A stretch of 39,957 bases of DNA from an uncultured Sutterella sp. (GTDB lineage: Bacteria; Pseudomonadota; Gammaproteobacteria; Burkholderiales; Burkholderiaceae_F). Below the pieces are notes generated by a model. That model was not told the origin of the DNA and ran no database searches. It saw nothing but the letters and a program-made list of their open reading frames with translations. Shown one piece after another: positions 31,842 through 39,814 of this stretch. The stretch spans positions 1 through 39,957 of the forward strand of contig CASEFX010000017.1 in the NCBI GenBank assembly GCA_949287305.1, in the 5' to 3' direction. Position 1 is the stretch's first letter. Each line of letters opens with the position of its first letter. A program made the translations under genes and the position numbers.

Positions 31842-32085
31842 TCACCAGATTTCTTTGCCTGCGGGACGGTCGTCGTTGACTTTCTGCAGGTTTTCCTGCG
31901 TGATGCCTTCCGTCAGCTCGGAAAGCGAAAACTTCGGCAAGGGTGTGATCCTTTTGTGGATCCACCCTTGTTCGGTTTTTTGCAACGCTCACTTTGCAGC
32001 CTTCCGTCAGTCCTAAATCTTCCGTGACCGCCGCAGGCAGACGGACGGCCAGATCGTCTCCCCATTTTTCGACCGTGAGTTCCAT
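31842..32085 (-). pseudogene. Frameshifted MazE-type antitoxin with truncated mazF start
   Basis: From ATG 32085 (AAGGAG upstream) the frame encodes an AbrB/MazE N-terminus: MELTVEKWGDDLAVRLPAAV, then LGLTEGCKVSV. After a run of six A (reverse strand, 31976-31981) the MazE-like sequence continues only in the next frame (RITPLPKFSLSELTEGI, then TQENLQ and finally AGKEIW, stop at 31842). The span is 244 nt, that is 81 codons plus one base, so a single inserted A explains the break. A GTG overlapping the repaired stop begins VTAADD, like a MazF start, but stops after six codons and no toxin body follows. The toxin-antitoxin module is therefore probably dead. A sequencing error in the A run cannot be excluded for the antitoxin. 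Confidence 0.8.
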
Positions 32086-32198
32086 GATCCGCTCCTTGGA
32101 TGTGCCGAGTTATGAAGGCATTATGGTAGAGCGGATCGGTTGTTGTCGTCCTTGGGAACTTGATTGGCAAAGGATTTCGGGCGATCCCGCCAAAGGCA

Positions 32199-32225
32199 AA
32201 GGGAGAGGTTTGGGGCCTCTCCCTT
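32199..32225 (-). terminator. Hairpin after the threonine synthase-like gene
   Basis: AAGGGAGAGG (32199-32208) pairs perfectly with CCTCTCCCTT (32216-32225), 26 bp past the reverse-strand stop. The T tail is poor in both directions. Confidence 0.6.
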
Positions 32226-32251
32226 CGTTTTGGGCGGATCGGATTTCAAAC

Positions 32252-33355
32252 TCAGTGGTCCGACTTGATGCCGGCGCCGCACATCGTGATGACGGTGTCG
32301 GGCGTCGGTCCGTAGAGTTCGCAGTAGCGACGGTAGGCGGCGAGGTTCGCGGCCGTCGTGTGCTCGCAGTAGACACCGCGCAGCGCCAGGTCGCGGCGTG
32401 CTTCGAGGATCTTCTCTTCGGGGGCCGTCACGAAGCGGATGCCGTGGCGTCGGGCCATGTCGAGAATTTCACGGCCGCGCATCGGAACGCCGATCGCGAT
32501 CCCTTCGGCCATGGTGGGTTCGGGCGTGACGCGCACGGGGTCTTCGGAGCCCGCTTCCACGGCGCGCGCGAGTGGGTCGCAGCGTTCGCTCTGGAGCGCA
32601 ATGATCTGCGGAAAATGGTCGATCGCCCCCGAGGCCTCGAGGTGTTCGAGGGCCTTGACGGCGCCGATGAAGAGCGTGCCGTTGCCGACCGGAATCACGA
32701 GGTGTTCGGGCATGCGTCCGAGCTCTTCGAAAATTTCGTAGACGTAGCACTTCATCCCTTCGTAGAAGAAGGGGTTGTAGACGTGGTTCGCGTAGTAGGC
32801 GCCCTCGTCCTTCACCTTGGCGCGGCAGACGTCGGCGCAGTGGTCGCGCGTGCCGGGAACGACGTTCGCAATCGCGCCGTGCGACTCGATCATGCGGATC
32901 TTCGACGGGCTCGTTCCTTCGGGAACGAAGATTTCGCAGCGGATCCCCGCGCGCGCCGCATAGGCCGCGACGGCGTTTCCGGCGTTGCCGCTCGAATCCT
33001 GCACGCAGGAGGTGACGCCGATCGTCTTCATGTGGGCGACCAAGGTCGCCGCACCGCGGTCCTTGAAGGAGAGCGTCGGCATCGTATAGTCCATCTTGAG
33101 AAGGACGTCGTCGTCAAAGCGAACGAGGGGAGTCAACCCTTCGCCCATGGTGACGTCTCGCCAGGCGTCGCCCTCGAGCGCGAGAAATTCGCGGTAGCGG
33201 AACTGACTCCAGGTCTTGCGGTCGATTTTGCTTTCGTCCCACTTCGGGGGCGTGAAGTCGAGTTCAAAGAGGCCGCCGCATTCGCAGGCGGGCGAGAGGG
33301 TGGTGACGGGCGTGCGCTTGCCGCACTTCGTGCAGACGAAAGAGAGCTGACTCAT
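32252..33355 (-). CDS. Threonine synthase-like PLP-dependent enzyme
   Basis: A 367-residue fold-type II PLP enzyme. It begins with a zinc-ribbon-like segment (C8, C11, C24, C26), then EGLTPLV, the PLP lysine in LSFKDRG (K98), DSSGNAGNAVAAYA (phosphate and substrate loop), and a glycine-rich VGNGTLFIG. This matches threonine synthase-like proteins, but related members act as Ser/Thr dehydratases or diaminopropionate-type lyases, so the reaction is open. Its start overlaps the ridA stop by four bases. RidA removes reactive enamines released by PLP dehydratases, which favours a lyase or dehydratase role. Confidence 0.85.
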   Translation of the reverse strand: MSQLSFVCTKCGKRTPVTTLSPACECGGLFELDFTPPKWDESKIDRKTWSQFRYREFLALEGDAWRDVTMGEGLTPLVRFDDDVLLKMDYTMPTLSFKDRGAATLVAHMKTIGVTSCVQDSSGNAGNAVAAYAARAGIRCEIFVPEGTSPSKIRMIESHGAIANVVPGTRDHCADVCRAKVKDEGAYYANHVYNPFFYEGMKCYVYEIFEELGRMPEHLVIPVGNGTLFIGAVKALEHLEASGAIDHFPQIIALQSERCDPLARAVEAGSEDPVRVTPEPTMAEGIAIGVPMRGREILDMARRHGIRFVTAPEEKILEARRDLALRGVYCEHTTAANLAAYRRYCELYGPTPDTVITMCGAGIKSDH

Positions 33356-33735
33356 TTTTCCGGCATCTCCGCAATGGCTTCGATTTCCACGAGGCAGCCG
33401 AAATGGAGTTCCGTCGTCGAGACGACGACGCGGCCGGGCTTGTGTTCGCCGAAGAATTCGGCGTAGACCTCGTTGATCGGGCCCCAGTACTTCACGTCGG
33501 GGGTGTAGACGCGGCAGAAGACGACGTCGTTGCGCGTCACGCCCGCTTCCTTCAAAACGCGGTCGACGTTGTTGAGGGCGAGACGCGTGTGGTCCTTGAT
33601 GTCGCCCTTGGCGACTTCGCGCGTGTCGGGGTTGATCGAGAGCTGACCCGAAACGTAGAGCATGCCCTTCGAGATCACGCCCGCGGTGTAGTGGCCCTTG
33701 TTTTCTCCGCGGAAGGGAGGACGAACGAATTCCAT
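33352..33735 (-). CDS. ridA: RidA family enamine/imine deaminase
   Basis: Hydrolyses reactive 2-aminoacrylate and related enamines formed by PLP enzymes. At 127 residues it has the normal length, with GQL near 30-32, the key arginine R102 (in KPGRVVV) and LVEIEAIAE at the C-terminus. ATG 33735 has AGGAG 6-7 bp upstream; the longer frame to 33819 runs into the mdh terminator and is not used. It is coupled by a 4-bp overlap to the threonine synthase-like gene. Confidence 0.92.
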   Translation of the reverse strand: MEFVRPPFRGENKGHYTAGVISKGMLYVSGQLSINPDTREVAKGDIKDHTRLALNNVDRVLKEAGVTRNDVVFCRVYTPDVKYWGPINEVYAEFFGEHKPGRVVVSTTELHFGCLVEIEAIAEMPEK

Positions 33736-33777
33736 GTGACTCTCCTTTTGGATATGCGCCCGGTTGACGGAGGGCGC

Positions 33778-33815
33778 AAAAAAAGTGCGCCGCACGCTTT
33801 TCGCATGCGACGCAC
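33778..33815 (-). terminator. Strong terminator of mdh
   Basis: On the reverse strand GTGCGTCGCATGC (33803-33815) pairs with GCGTGCGGCGCAC (33785-33797) through 13 pairs, two of them G-T, with a GAAAA loop and seven T. It separates mdh and the hydrogenase genes from ridA. Confidence 0.92.
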
Positions 33816-33831
33816 CCATTGTAGCGACGCT

Positions 33832-34818
33832 TTAGGCCGGAACGAAAGCCTTGACGGCCGCGGCCTCGGCTTCGAGGTCGGCGACGTTCTTGGCGATGCC
33901 CGCGCGGATGTCGTCGGTGAGCGGCAGATCCTTCACGATTTCATAGCCGCCGTCCTTCGTGATGCAGGGGAAGCCGAAGACGAGTCCTTCGGGAACGCCG
34001 TAGGAGCCGTCGGAGGGAACGCCCATCGTCACCCATTCGCCGTTCGAACCCAGCGCCCAGTCGCGCATGTGGTCGATCGCGGCGGAGGCGGCGGAAGCGG
34101 CCGAGCTCGCGCCGCGGGCCTGAATGATGGCGCTGCCGCGCTTGGCGACGGTCGGCATGAAGTCGTTCTTCACCCAGGCGTCGTCAACGAGTTCGAGGGC
34201 GGGACGGCCCGCGACGGTCGCGTGCGTGATGTCGGAGACCATGGTCGGGGCGTGATTCCCCCAGACGCAGAGGTGACGGATGTCGGTCACGTGCGAGCCG
34301 GTCTTTTGCGCAAGTTGCGAGAGCGCACGGTTCTGGTCGAGGCGCAGCAGAGCCGAGAAGGCCGTGCGCGGGAGATCCGGGGCGTTCAGCATCGCGATGC
34401 GGGCGTTCGTGTTGCAGGGGTTGCCGACCACGAGCACCTTGACGTTTCGCGAAGCGGCTTCGTTCAGGGCGCGGCCCTGCGTTTCAAAGATCGAGGCGTT
34501 CGCTTCGAGGAGGTCGGCGCGCTCCATGCCGGGGCCGCGCGGACGGGCACCGATTAGAAACACGTACTCGGCGCCGTCGAAGGCTTCGGCGGGATCGCGA
34601 ACGGCCTTCATTTCGGCGAGCGTCGGGAAGGCGCAGTCGTCCAATTCCATCATGACGCCCTTCAGAGCGGCCGAGCTCGTCGGGTTGGGACGCTCAAGGA
34701 GCGTCAGCGACACGGGCTGATCGGGGCCGAGCATGGCGCCCGAAGCGAGGCGAAAGAGAATCGAGTAGCCGATCTGACCGGCGGGGCCGGTGACGGCGAT
34801 GCGGACGGGTTGCTTCAT
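33832..34818 (-). CDS. mdh: Malate dehydrogenase
   Basis: Interconverts malate and oxaloacetate with NAD. The 328 residues are of the Burkholderiales/Chloroflexi-like dimeric type: [10 protein letters not shown] (9-18) for [19 protein letters not shown] (mobile-loop arginines), VGNPCNTNA, and RLDQNRA with D161 paired to H189 in [10 protein letters not shown]. In an anaerobic branch it would supply malate, and through fumarase fumarate, to reductive metabolism. It lies 27 bp after the hydrogenase gene and shares its direction. Confidence 0.95.
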   Translation of the reverse strand: MKQPVRIAVTGPAGQIGYSILFRLASGAMLGPDQPVSLTLLERPNPTSSAALKGVMMELDDCAFPTLAEMKAVRDPAEAFDGAEYVFLIGARPRGPGMERADLLEANASIFETQGRALNEAASRNVKVLVVGNPCNTNARIAMLNAPDLPRTAFSALLRLDQNRALSQLAQKTGSHVTDIRHLCVWGNHAPTMVSDITHATVAGRPALELVDDAWVKNDFMPTVAKRGSAIIQARGASSAASAASAAIDHMRDWALGSNGEWVTMGVPSDGSYGVPEGLVFGFPCITKDGGYEIVKDLPLTDDIRAGIAKNVADLEAEAAAVKAFVPA

Positions 34819-34845
34819 TTTTTTCTCTCCAGATAAAGAAATCGG

Positions 34846-36660
34846 TTATTCGCACTCGGCGGCGTGAAGCTTCACGACGAGCTGTCGGAAGAGCGGCGCC
34901 TTCGCGGGCGTGCGGCGGTCGTCGTAGTGCGTGTGCAGAAGGTCGTGCGCGAGGCGGCTCCCCGGTGTGCCGAGGTACTCGCGGTAAAGGCGCGCGACGT
35001 CCGGGTTTTCGTGCGAGGACTTCACAGTCATGGCGGCGTCCTCGTCGTAGACCGCTTCCTGACGAACGGGGAGCGTGCGGCTCCAGGCGGGACCGCGGCT
35101 CGTGCCGCCCCCGCCGATGCAGCCGCCCGGACACGCCATCACTTCCACAAAATGGTAGGGGGAACGGCCTTCGCGCACAAGCTTCAGAATGCGGTCGGCC
35201 TCGCGGATGCCGTAGACGACAGCGACGCGGAGCTTGCCGAATTCATCCGTTTCGACGGTCGCTTCCTTGGCGTTTTTGAGGCCGCGAACGGGCTCGAACG
35301 CAAGGTGCGCCGTGCGGGGGCCGCCCGTGAGCGCGCAGACCGTGCGAAGGGCCGCCTCCATGACGCCGCCCGTCGTCGCAAAGAGCTGCGCGGCGCCGGT
35401 CGCCTCCGTCATGAAGGGCGAATCGAAGTGCGCGGGCTTCACCGTGTCGGGGGTGAGGCCGTTGCGTTGGAAAAGCGTCGCGAGTTCCCGCACCGTGAGC
35501 ACGAGGTCCACGTCGGGAATGCCGTCGCGGGAAAGTGCGGGGCGCGCGGCCTCGTCCTTCTTCGCCGTACAGGGCATGATCGAAATCACGCGGATGCGTT
35601 CGCGGTCGATCTTGAGCGCGCGCGGAAGCCACGTCTTCGCGAGCGCCCCGAAGATCCCCTGTGGCGAGCGCGTGGTCGAGATGTGGTCGATCAAATCCGC
35701 AGCCGACTTTTCCACGTGGTTGATCCAGCCCGGACAGCACGAGGTGAACATCGTGTCGGGACGGTCGAGCCGGTTTTCGCGCTTCATCTTTTCGAGGCGC
35801 TCGATCAGTTCGGTGCCTTCTTCGAGAATCGTCACGTCGGCCGACCAGCGCGTGTCGCAAACGAGGTCGGCGCCGAGCTTCTTGAGGCCGGCGACGATGA
35901 AGCCCTCGAGATTTTCGCCCGCGGGAAGTCCCATGGCTTCGCCGATCGTGAAGCGAACGGCCGGGGCCATCTGCACGACGGTCGTGACCGAGGGATCCTC
36001 AAAGAGTTCGAGCGCGCGCTCGCACTGATCCTTCACGGCGATCGCGCCCGTCGGACAGACGAGCGAACACTGGCCGCACTGAATGCAGCGGTCGGACGAC
36101 CCCCAGGGGGCGCCGTCAAAGCCGACGGCCGCTTCCGTTCCGAAGCCTTCGAGCGTGATGGCGCCCACGCCGTGCACCTGTCGGCAGACTTCGAGGCAGC
36201 GAAGACAGCGGATGCACTTGTCGGGCGTGAAGGTGAGGGCGGGCGCCGTCGCGTCGGTGCCGTGACGGTTCACAAAGCGCCCCGAGAGGCTCGAGACGTC
36301 GAGCCCCACGGTCTTCGCGACCGTCTGGAGTTCGCAGTCGCCGTGGCGCGGGCACTCCGAGCAGCGCTCGCAGTGGTCGGCAAAGAGGAGTTCCGCCTGG
36401 AGCTTACGCATGCCGCGCAGCTGCGCGCCCGTGGTGCGCACGCGAAGGCCTTCCTTCATGCGCGTGTCGCAGGCCGTGACGGTGCGGGTGCGGTCCTTCT
36501 CCACGATTTCCACGAGACACATGCGGCAGGTCCCCGGACGGTGGTGAAGCGCCGCGAATTCGCAGAGCGTCGGAATGAAAACCCCTTCGCGGCGGGCGAC
36601 CTCGAGAATCGTTTCGCCTTCGGTGAAGCGGACGGGGACGTCGTTCAAAAATGCTTTCAT
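34846..36660 (-). CDS. hydA: [FeFe]-hydrogenase catalytic subunit, multi-cluster type
   Basis: The 604-residue protein shows the full group A layout. A plant-type [2Fe-2S] domain (C33, C45, C48, C64) is followed by a His-Cys3 [4Fe-4S] site (H96, C100, C103, C109) and two ferredoxin [4Fe-4S] motifs (C149-C159 and C192-C202). The H-cluster domain has L1 TSCCPGW (307-313), L2 MPCTAKKDE (362-370) and L3 MACPGGCIGGGG (508-519), then a C-terminal small-subunit segment. All H-cluster cysteines are present. It should exchange electrons between H2 and the diaphorase partner encoded 14 bp upstream. ATG 36660 has GGGGAGAGG before it. The HydEFG maturases needed for activity are not in the window. Confidence 0.94.
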   Translation of the reverse strand: MKAFLNDVPVRFTEGETILEVARREGVFIPTLCEFAALHHRPGTCRMCLVEIVEKDRTRTVTACDTRMKEGLRVRTTGAQLRGMRKLQAELLFADHCERCSECPRHGDCELQTVAKTVGLDVSSLSGRFVNRHGTDATAPALTFTPDKCIRCLRCLEVCRQVHGVGAITLEGFGTEAAVGFDGAPWGSSDRCIQCGQCSLVCPTGAIAVKDQCERALELFEDPSVTTVVQMAPAVRFTIGEAMGLPAGENLEGFIVAGLKKLGADLVCDTRWSADVTILEEGTELIERLEKMKRENRLDRPDTMFTSCCPGWINHVEKSAADLIDHISTTRSPQGIFGALAKTWLPRALKIDRERIRVISIMPCTAKKDEAARPALSRDGIPDVDLVLTVRELATLFQRNGLTPDTVKPAHFDSPFMTEATGAAQLFATTGGVMEAALRTVCALTGGPRTAHLAFEPVRGLKNAKEATVETDEFGKLRVAVVYGIREADRILKLVREGRSPYHFVEVMACPGGCIGGGGTSRGPAWSRTLPVRQEAVYDEDAAMTVKSSHENPDVARLYREYLGTPGSRLAHDLLHTHYDDRRTPAKAPLFRQLVVKLHAAECE

Positions 36661-36674
36661 CTTCCTCTCCCCGA

Positions 36675-38678
36675 TCAGTCTTCCAATTCGCTCTTTCCCG
36701 GAATGGGACGAAGCGTGGAGACGGCAAAGATTCGGTAGCAGCGCATGCAGCGCGAAGCTTCCGTGAGGGCGTCGTCGTGCGAAAGGCCGTGTTCGGCCTC
36801 TTCCCACGAGGACTTGCGAACGTCGGCCGCCAGATGCGTCTGCTTTTGTCTCGGTACGAGCGGCACTTCGCGGTGCGGCTTTTCGCCTTCGAGCAACTTC
36901 GCCTCGCGGATCATGGCGCTCATGCGCTGGCGCGGGATGAAGCCCGTCGCGTGCGTCATGAGGTATTCGTGAATCGAATTCGCGGCGATTTCGCCCTGGG
37001 CCATGCCCCAGATAAGGCTCGTCGGGCCCGCGGCGGCGTCGCCACCCGCGAAGACGCCTTCGCGGCTCGTCTCGAGCGCGTCGTTCACGACGATCGTCCC
37101 GCGGCGCGAGAGTTCGATCCCGTCCGCTTCGCAGAAGACCGACGTGTCGGTCTTCTGGCCGATCGCGGCGATCACGGTGCTGCAGGGGATGACGAATTCG
37201 CTTCCTTCGATGGGCTTCACCGAGCGGCGGCCCGAAGCGTCGGGTTCGCCTTCGCGCATGCGGATGAGCTTGATTCCGGTGACGCGGCCGTCTTCCGTGA
37301 GGATTTCCACGGGCGCCGTGAGGAAGTCGAAGTCGATGTCCTCTTCCATGGCGGCGGTGATTTCTTCCGGATCGGCCGGGGCCGAAAGGCGCGTGCGGCG
37401 GTAAGAAACCGTGATTTTGCCCGCGCCCTTCAGAAGGCGGCGCGCCGTGCGGCAGCAGTCCATGGCGACGTTCCCGCAGCCCACGACCACGATGTCGCCC
37501 TCAAGCGTCGGCGTTTCGCCGCGCGTCTGCGCGTGTTCGACGTCGACCAGGAAGTCGAGGCCCTTGAGGTAGCCCTTGGCCGTGGTGTCTTCACCGGGAA
37601 GGCCCAGATACTGCCCGAGGGCGCAGCCGATCCCGAGGAAGACCGCCTTGTAGCCGCGGTGAAAGAGTTCGTCGATCGTGAAGTCTCGCCCGAAGGCCTG
37701 CCCGAACTTGTAGTTGCCGCCCAGACGCGTGATCACGTCCGTCTCGGTTTCGAGAAGCTTGTTGGGGAGGCGATAGGCGGGAATGCCGATGCGCGCCATC
37801 CCGCCTGCGTGGGCTTCCTGCTCGAAGATGTCGACGCGGTAGCCGCGGCGAAGCAGATGGTAGGCGCAGTTGATCCCCGCGGGGCCCGCGCCCACGATCG
37901 CGACCGAAGTGGAAACGGGGGAGACCGGACGCTCTTCCTTCGGGAAGAAGTCTTCGATCGCGGCGCCCGCTTCGTCTGCCGCGTGGCGCTTCAATTCCTT
38001 GATGCCGACCGCCGTGTCGATCTGGTTGCGCAAACACGCCTTTTCGCAGGGACGAACGCAGACGCGTCCGCAGGAGCCGACGAGAGGGTAGTGGCGCAGT
38101 AGCACGGTCGTCGCGAGTTCAGGGTGGCCGTCGCGGATGTAGTCGATGTAGCGCGGAATGTTGACGTGCGAGGGGCAGGCTTCGATGCAGGGCGCCGTCG
38201 CGACGGAGTAGAAGTCGCGCGTCGTCTCGGGCATCGCGGGGGCGCGGCGCAGCATTTCGGGAAAGTATTCGAGGGCGCCCCAGAGCGGTTCGGGAGCGGT
38301 CTGGCCGATCCCGCAGAGACTCGTCTCGCGCATCTGCACGAGAAGTGCGCGGATGCGGTCCCAGTCGACCGATTCGCCTTCGCCGCGGGCGGCCTTCTCA
38401 AGCGCCTCGTCAATGAGGATCGTCCCCATGCGGCAGGGCGTGCAGCGCCCGCAGGAGAGGCTCTTGGCGCGCGCGTAGTACTGACGCAGAAATTCCGCGA
38501 GCGTCACGCGCATGTCGAACATCAGAAAGCCCTGCGGACCCGCGAAGCCCGCCACGGGGTTTCCTTGATTGAAGGTGAGAAGCGTCTCGAGGGGGAGCTC
38601 GCTTTGCGCGCCGTCGGGGGCGCGGCGACGGTAGTCGTACACCTTCCCCTTCCAAACGCCGTAGATGAGTTCGTCCAT
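36675..38678 (-). CDS. NuoF-type Fe-S / GltD-type NAD(P)H oxidoreductase fusion (hydrogenase diaphorase subunit)
   Basis: The 667-residue protein starts with a NuoF-like C-terminal Fe-S domain (SCGRCTPCRMGT, C76/C79/C82, and C122 in SLCGIGQ) but lacks the FMN/NADH domain. A GltD/NfnB-like half follows: cluster cysteines at 164-168 and 203-215 (CGRVCVRPCEKAC), FAD loop GAGPAG (263-268), and a second nucleotide loop GCGNVA (400-405) followed by YRRTR, whose arginines suggest NADP(H). It resembles the subunit of HydABC-variant hydrogenases that use a GltD-type flavoprotein, so the pair probably makes an NAD(P)H-linked, possibly bifurcating, hydrogenase. AAGGAAG precedes the ATG. Confidence 0.88.
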   Translation of the reverse strand: MDELIYGVWKGKVYDYRRRAPDGAQSELPLETLLTFNQGNPVAGFAGPQGFLMFDMRVTLAEFLRQYYARAKSLSCGRCTPCRMGTILIDEALEKAARGEGESVDWDRIRALLVQMRETSLCGIGQTAPEPLWGALEYFPEMLRRAPAMPETTRDFYSVATAPCIEACPSHVNIPRYIDYIRDGHPELATTVLLRHYPLVGSCGRVCVRPCEKACLRNQIDTAVGIKELKRHAADEAGAAIEDFFPKEERPVSPVSTSVAIVGAGPAGINCAYHLLRRGYRVDIFEQEAHAGGMARIGIPAYRLPNKLLETETDVITRLGGNYKFGQAFGRDFTIDELFHRGYKAVFLGIGCALGQYLGLPGEDTTAKGYLKGLDFLVDVEHAQTRGETPTLEGDIVVVGCGNVAMDCCRTARRLLKGAGKITVSYRRTRLSAPADPEEITAAMEEDIDFDFLTAPVEILTEDGRVTGIKLIRMREGEPDASGRRSVKPIEGSEFVIPCSTVIAAIGQKTDTSVFCEADGIELSRRGTIVVNDALETSREGVFAGGDAAAGPTSLIWGMAQGEIAANSIHEYLMTHATGFIPRQRMSAMIREAKLLEGEKPHREVPLVPRQKQTHLAADVRKSSWEEAEHGLSHDDALTEASRCMRCYRIFAVSTLRPIPGKSELED

Positions 38679-39012
38679 ACAGGTCTTCCTTGGCGGTCCG
38701 ATGGTTCTGCCGTCCCCTCCGTACGCGGACGGAAGGGGAGGTAGAAATTTTTATCTGTAGAATAAATTCTATTCTAATGGAAAATTTTCTATTACGGAAG
38801 CGCGACGCTTTCGCCTCGAAAATTTTCCGAAGCCCGAAGAGTCTAGCGGGGAGCGCGGATTTTGTCGAGCTTCTTTTTCGCCGATCTTCTCGTCTTTGTG
38901 ACGGATTCTTCGGGAGGAGGGGCAGGATCGCACTCGGAAGGAAGCCCGCCCGCAAAATCGGCTAGACTTGAAAAAACGGACATAGAAAAAACTCTAGACC
39001 CTGAGAGACGTC
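38679..39012. other. Divergent intergenic region between hydrogenase operon and YheO-type regulator
   Basis: This 334-nt gap has no gene. An imperfect hairpin (38713-38739, TCCCCTCCGT with ACGGAAGGGGA) lies in the expected hydrogenase leader. An AT-rich block (38745-38800) follows, with TAGAAT/ATTCTA arms and palindromes, and is the probable control region for the hydrogenase operon. No -35/-10 pair is clear enough to assign. Confidence 0.5.
38780..38827. repeat. Two copies of the palindrome GAAAATTTTC
   Basis: Perfect 10-bp palindromes occupy 38780-38789 and 38818-38827, 38 bp apart centre to centre, in the divergent region upstream of the hydrogenase genes and the YheO-type regulator. Paired palindromes in such a place suggest a dimeric repressor or activator binding on nearly the same helical face. 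Confidence 0.45.
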
Positions 39013-39666
39013 ATGCATCCGATTCTTCTTTCCTACGTTCCCGTCACCGACATGGTCGCGCGCACCTTCGGCGAAGACTGCGAAGTGCTTCTGCACGATC
39101 TCACGACGCCGCAGCACTCGATCGTGCACGCCGCGAACAACCGCGTGACCGGGCGGCACATCGGCGAGAGCTTCCGAAACCTCGTGCAGAAGGCGCTCTT
39201 CAGCGGCGACCGCGGGGAAGGGGAGGACTTCGTCGCGAACTACTACTACGAGCACGAGGGCCGTCTTATCCGCTCTTCGAGCCTTCTGATTCGGGACGAA
39301 AAGGGCGCGCTCATCGGCGCGATGTGCATCAACGTCGACTGCACGCACCTGCGCGAGAGCATGCGCTGGCTCGGGCGCGCGATGCCCGACTTCGACGAGG
39401 CGGGGCTTGCCAAGGCCTCCGCCCGCAAGACCGAAGCGCCCGTCGAGGGCGACCGAAACGTCCAGAAGATGGTCTACGACCTTATCGACAAGATCCTCGA
39501 CGAAGCGCGCGACACCGACACCAAGGAACGGCGCATCGAAGTGATCCGCTTCATGAACGAACGCGGGATCTTCCTCATGAAGGGCGCTCTCGAGCGCGTG
39601 GCGGACCGCCTCGGCATCTCGAAGGTGACGGTCTACAGCTACCTCGACGAAGTGCGAAAGAAATAA
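39013..39666 (+). CDS. YheO/DauR-type PAS-HTH transcriptional regulator
   Basis: The 217-residue protein has a YheO-like PAS domain (residues about 5-115: VARTFGEDCEVLLHDL, SLLIRDEKGALIGAMCINVD) and a C-terminal helix-turn-helix (about 175-215: FMNERGIFLMKGALERVADRLGISKVTVYSYLDEVRKK). This is the layout of YheO and DauR; members regulate amino-acid or redox genes. It is divergent from the hydrogenase operon and shares its control region, so regulation of that operon or of itself is plausible. The next stretch, 39667-39814, holds no recognised gene. Confidence 0.88.
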   Translation: MHPILLSYVPVTDMVARTFGEDCEVLLHDLTTPQHSIVHAANNRVTGRHIGESFRNLVQKALFSGDRGEGEDFVANYYYEHEGRLIRSSSLLIRDEKGALIGAMCINVDCTHLRESMRWLGRAMPDFDEAGLAKASARKTEAPVEGDRNVQKMVYDLIDKILDEARDTDTKERRIEVIRFMNERGIFLMKGALERVADRLGISKVTVYSYLDEVRKK

Positions 39667-39814
39667 GGAAAGATCCTTCGTACCTCAACGGGTCCCAAAA
39701 ATCAGGGTTTCCACTCTCCCGCGTTCAAGTCATGTCGCGACGAAATAAGCGTACGCGCAGGCCTACAATTTGCCGATTACGTCCAATGCCCCCCTTAGAC
39801 TAGTACAACGTTCG

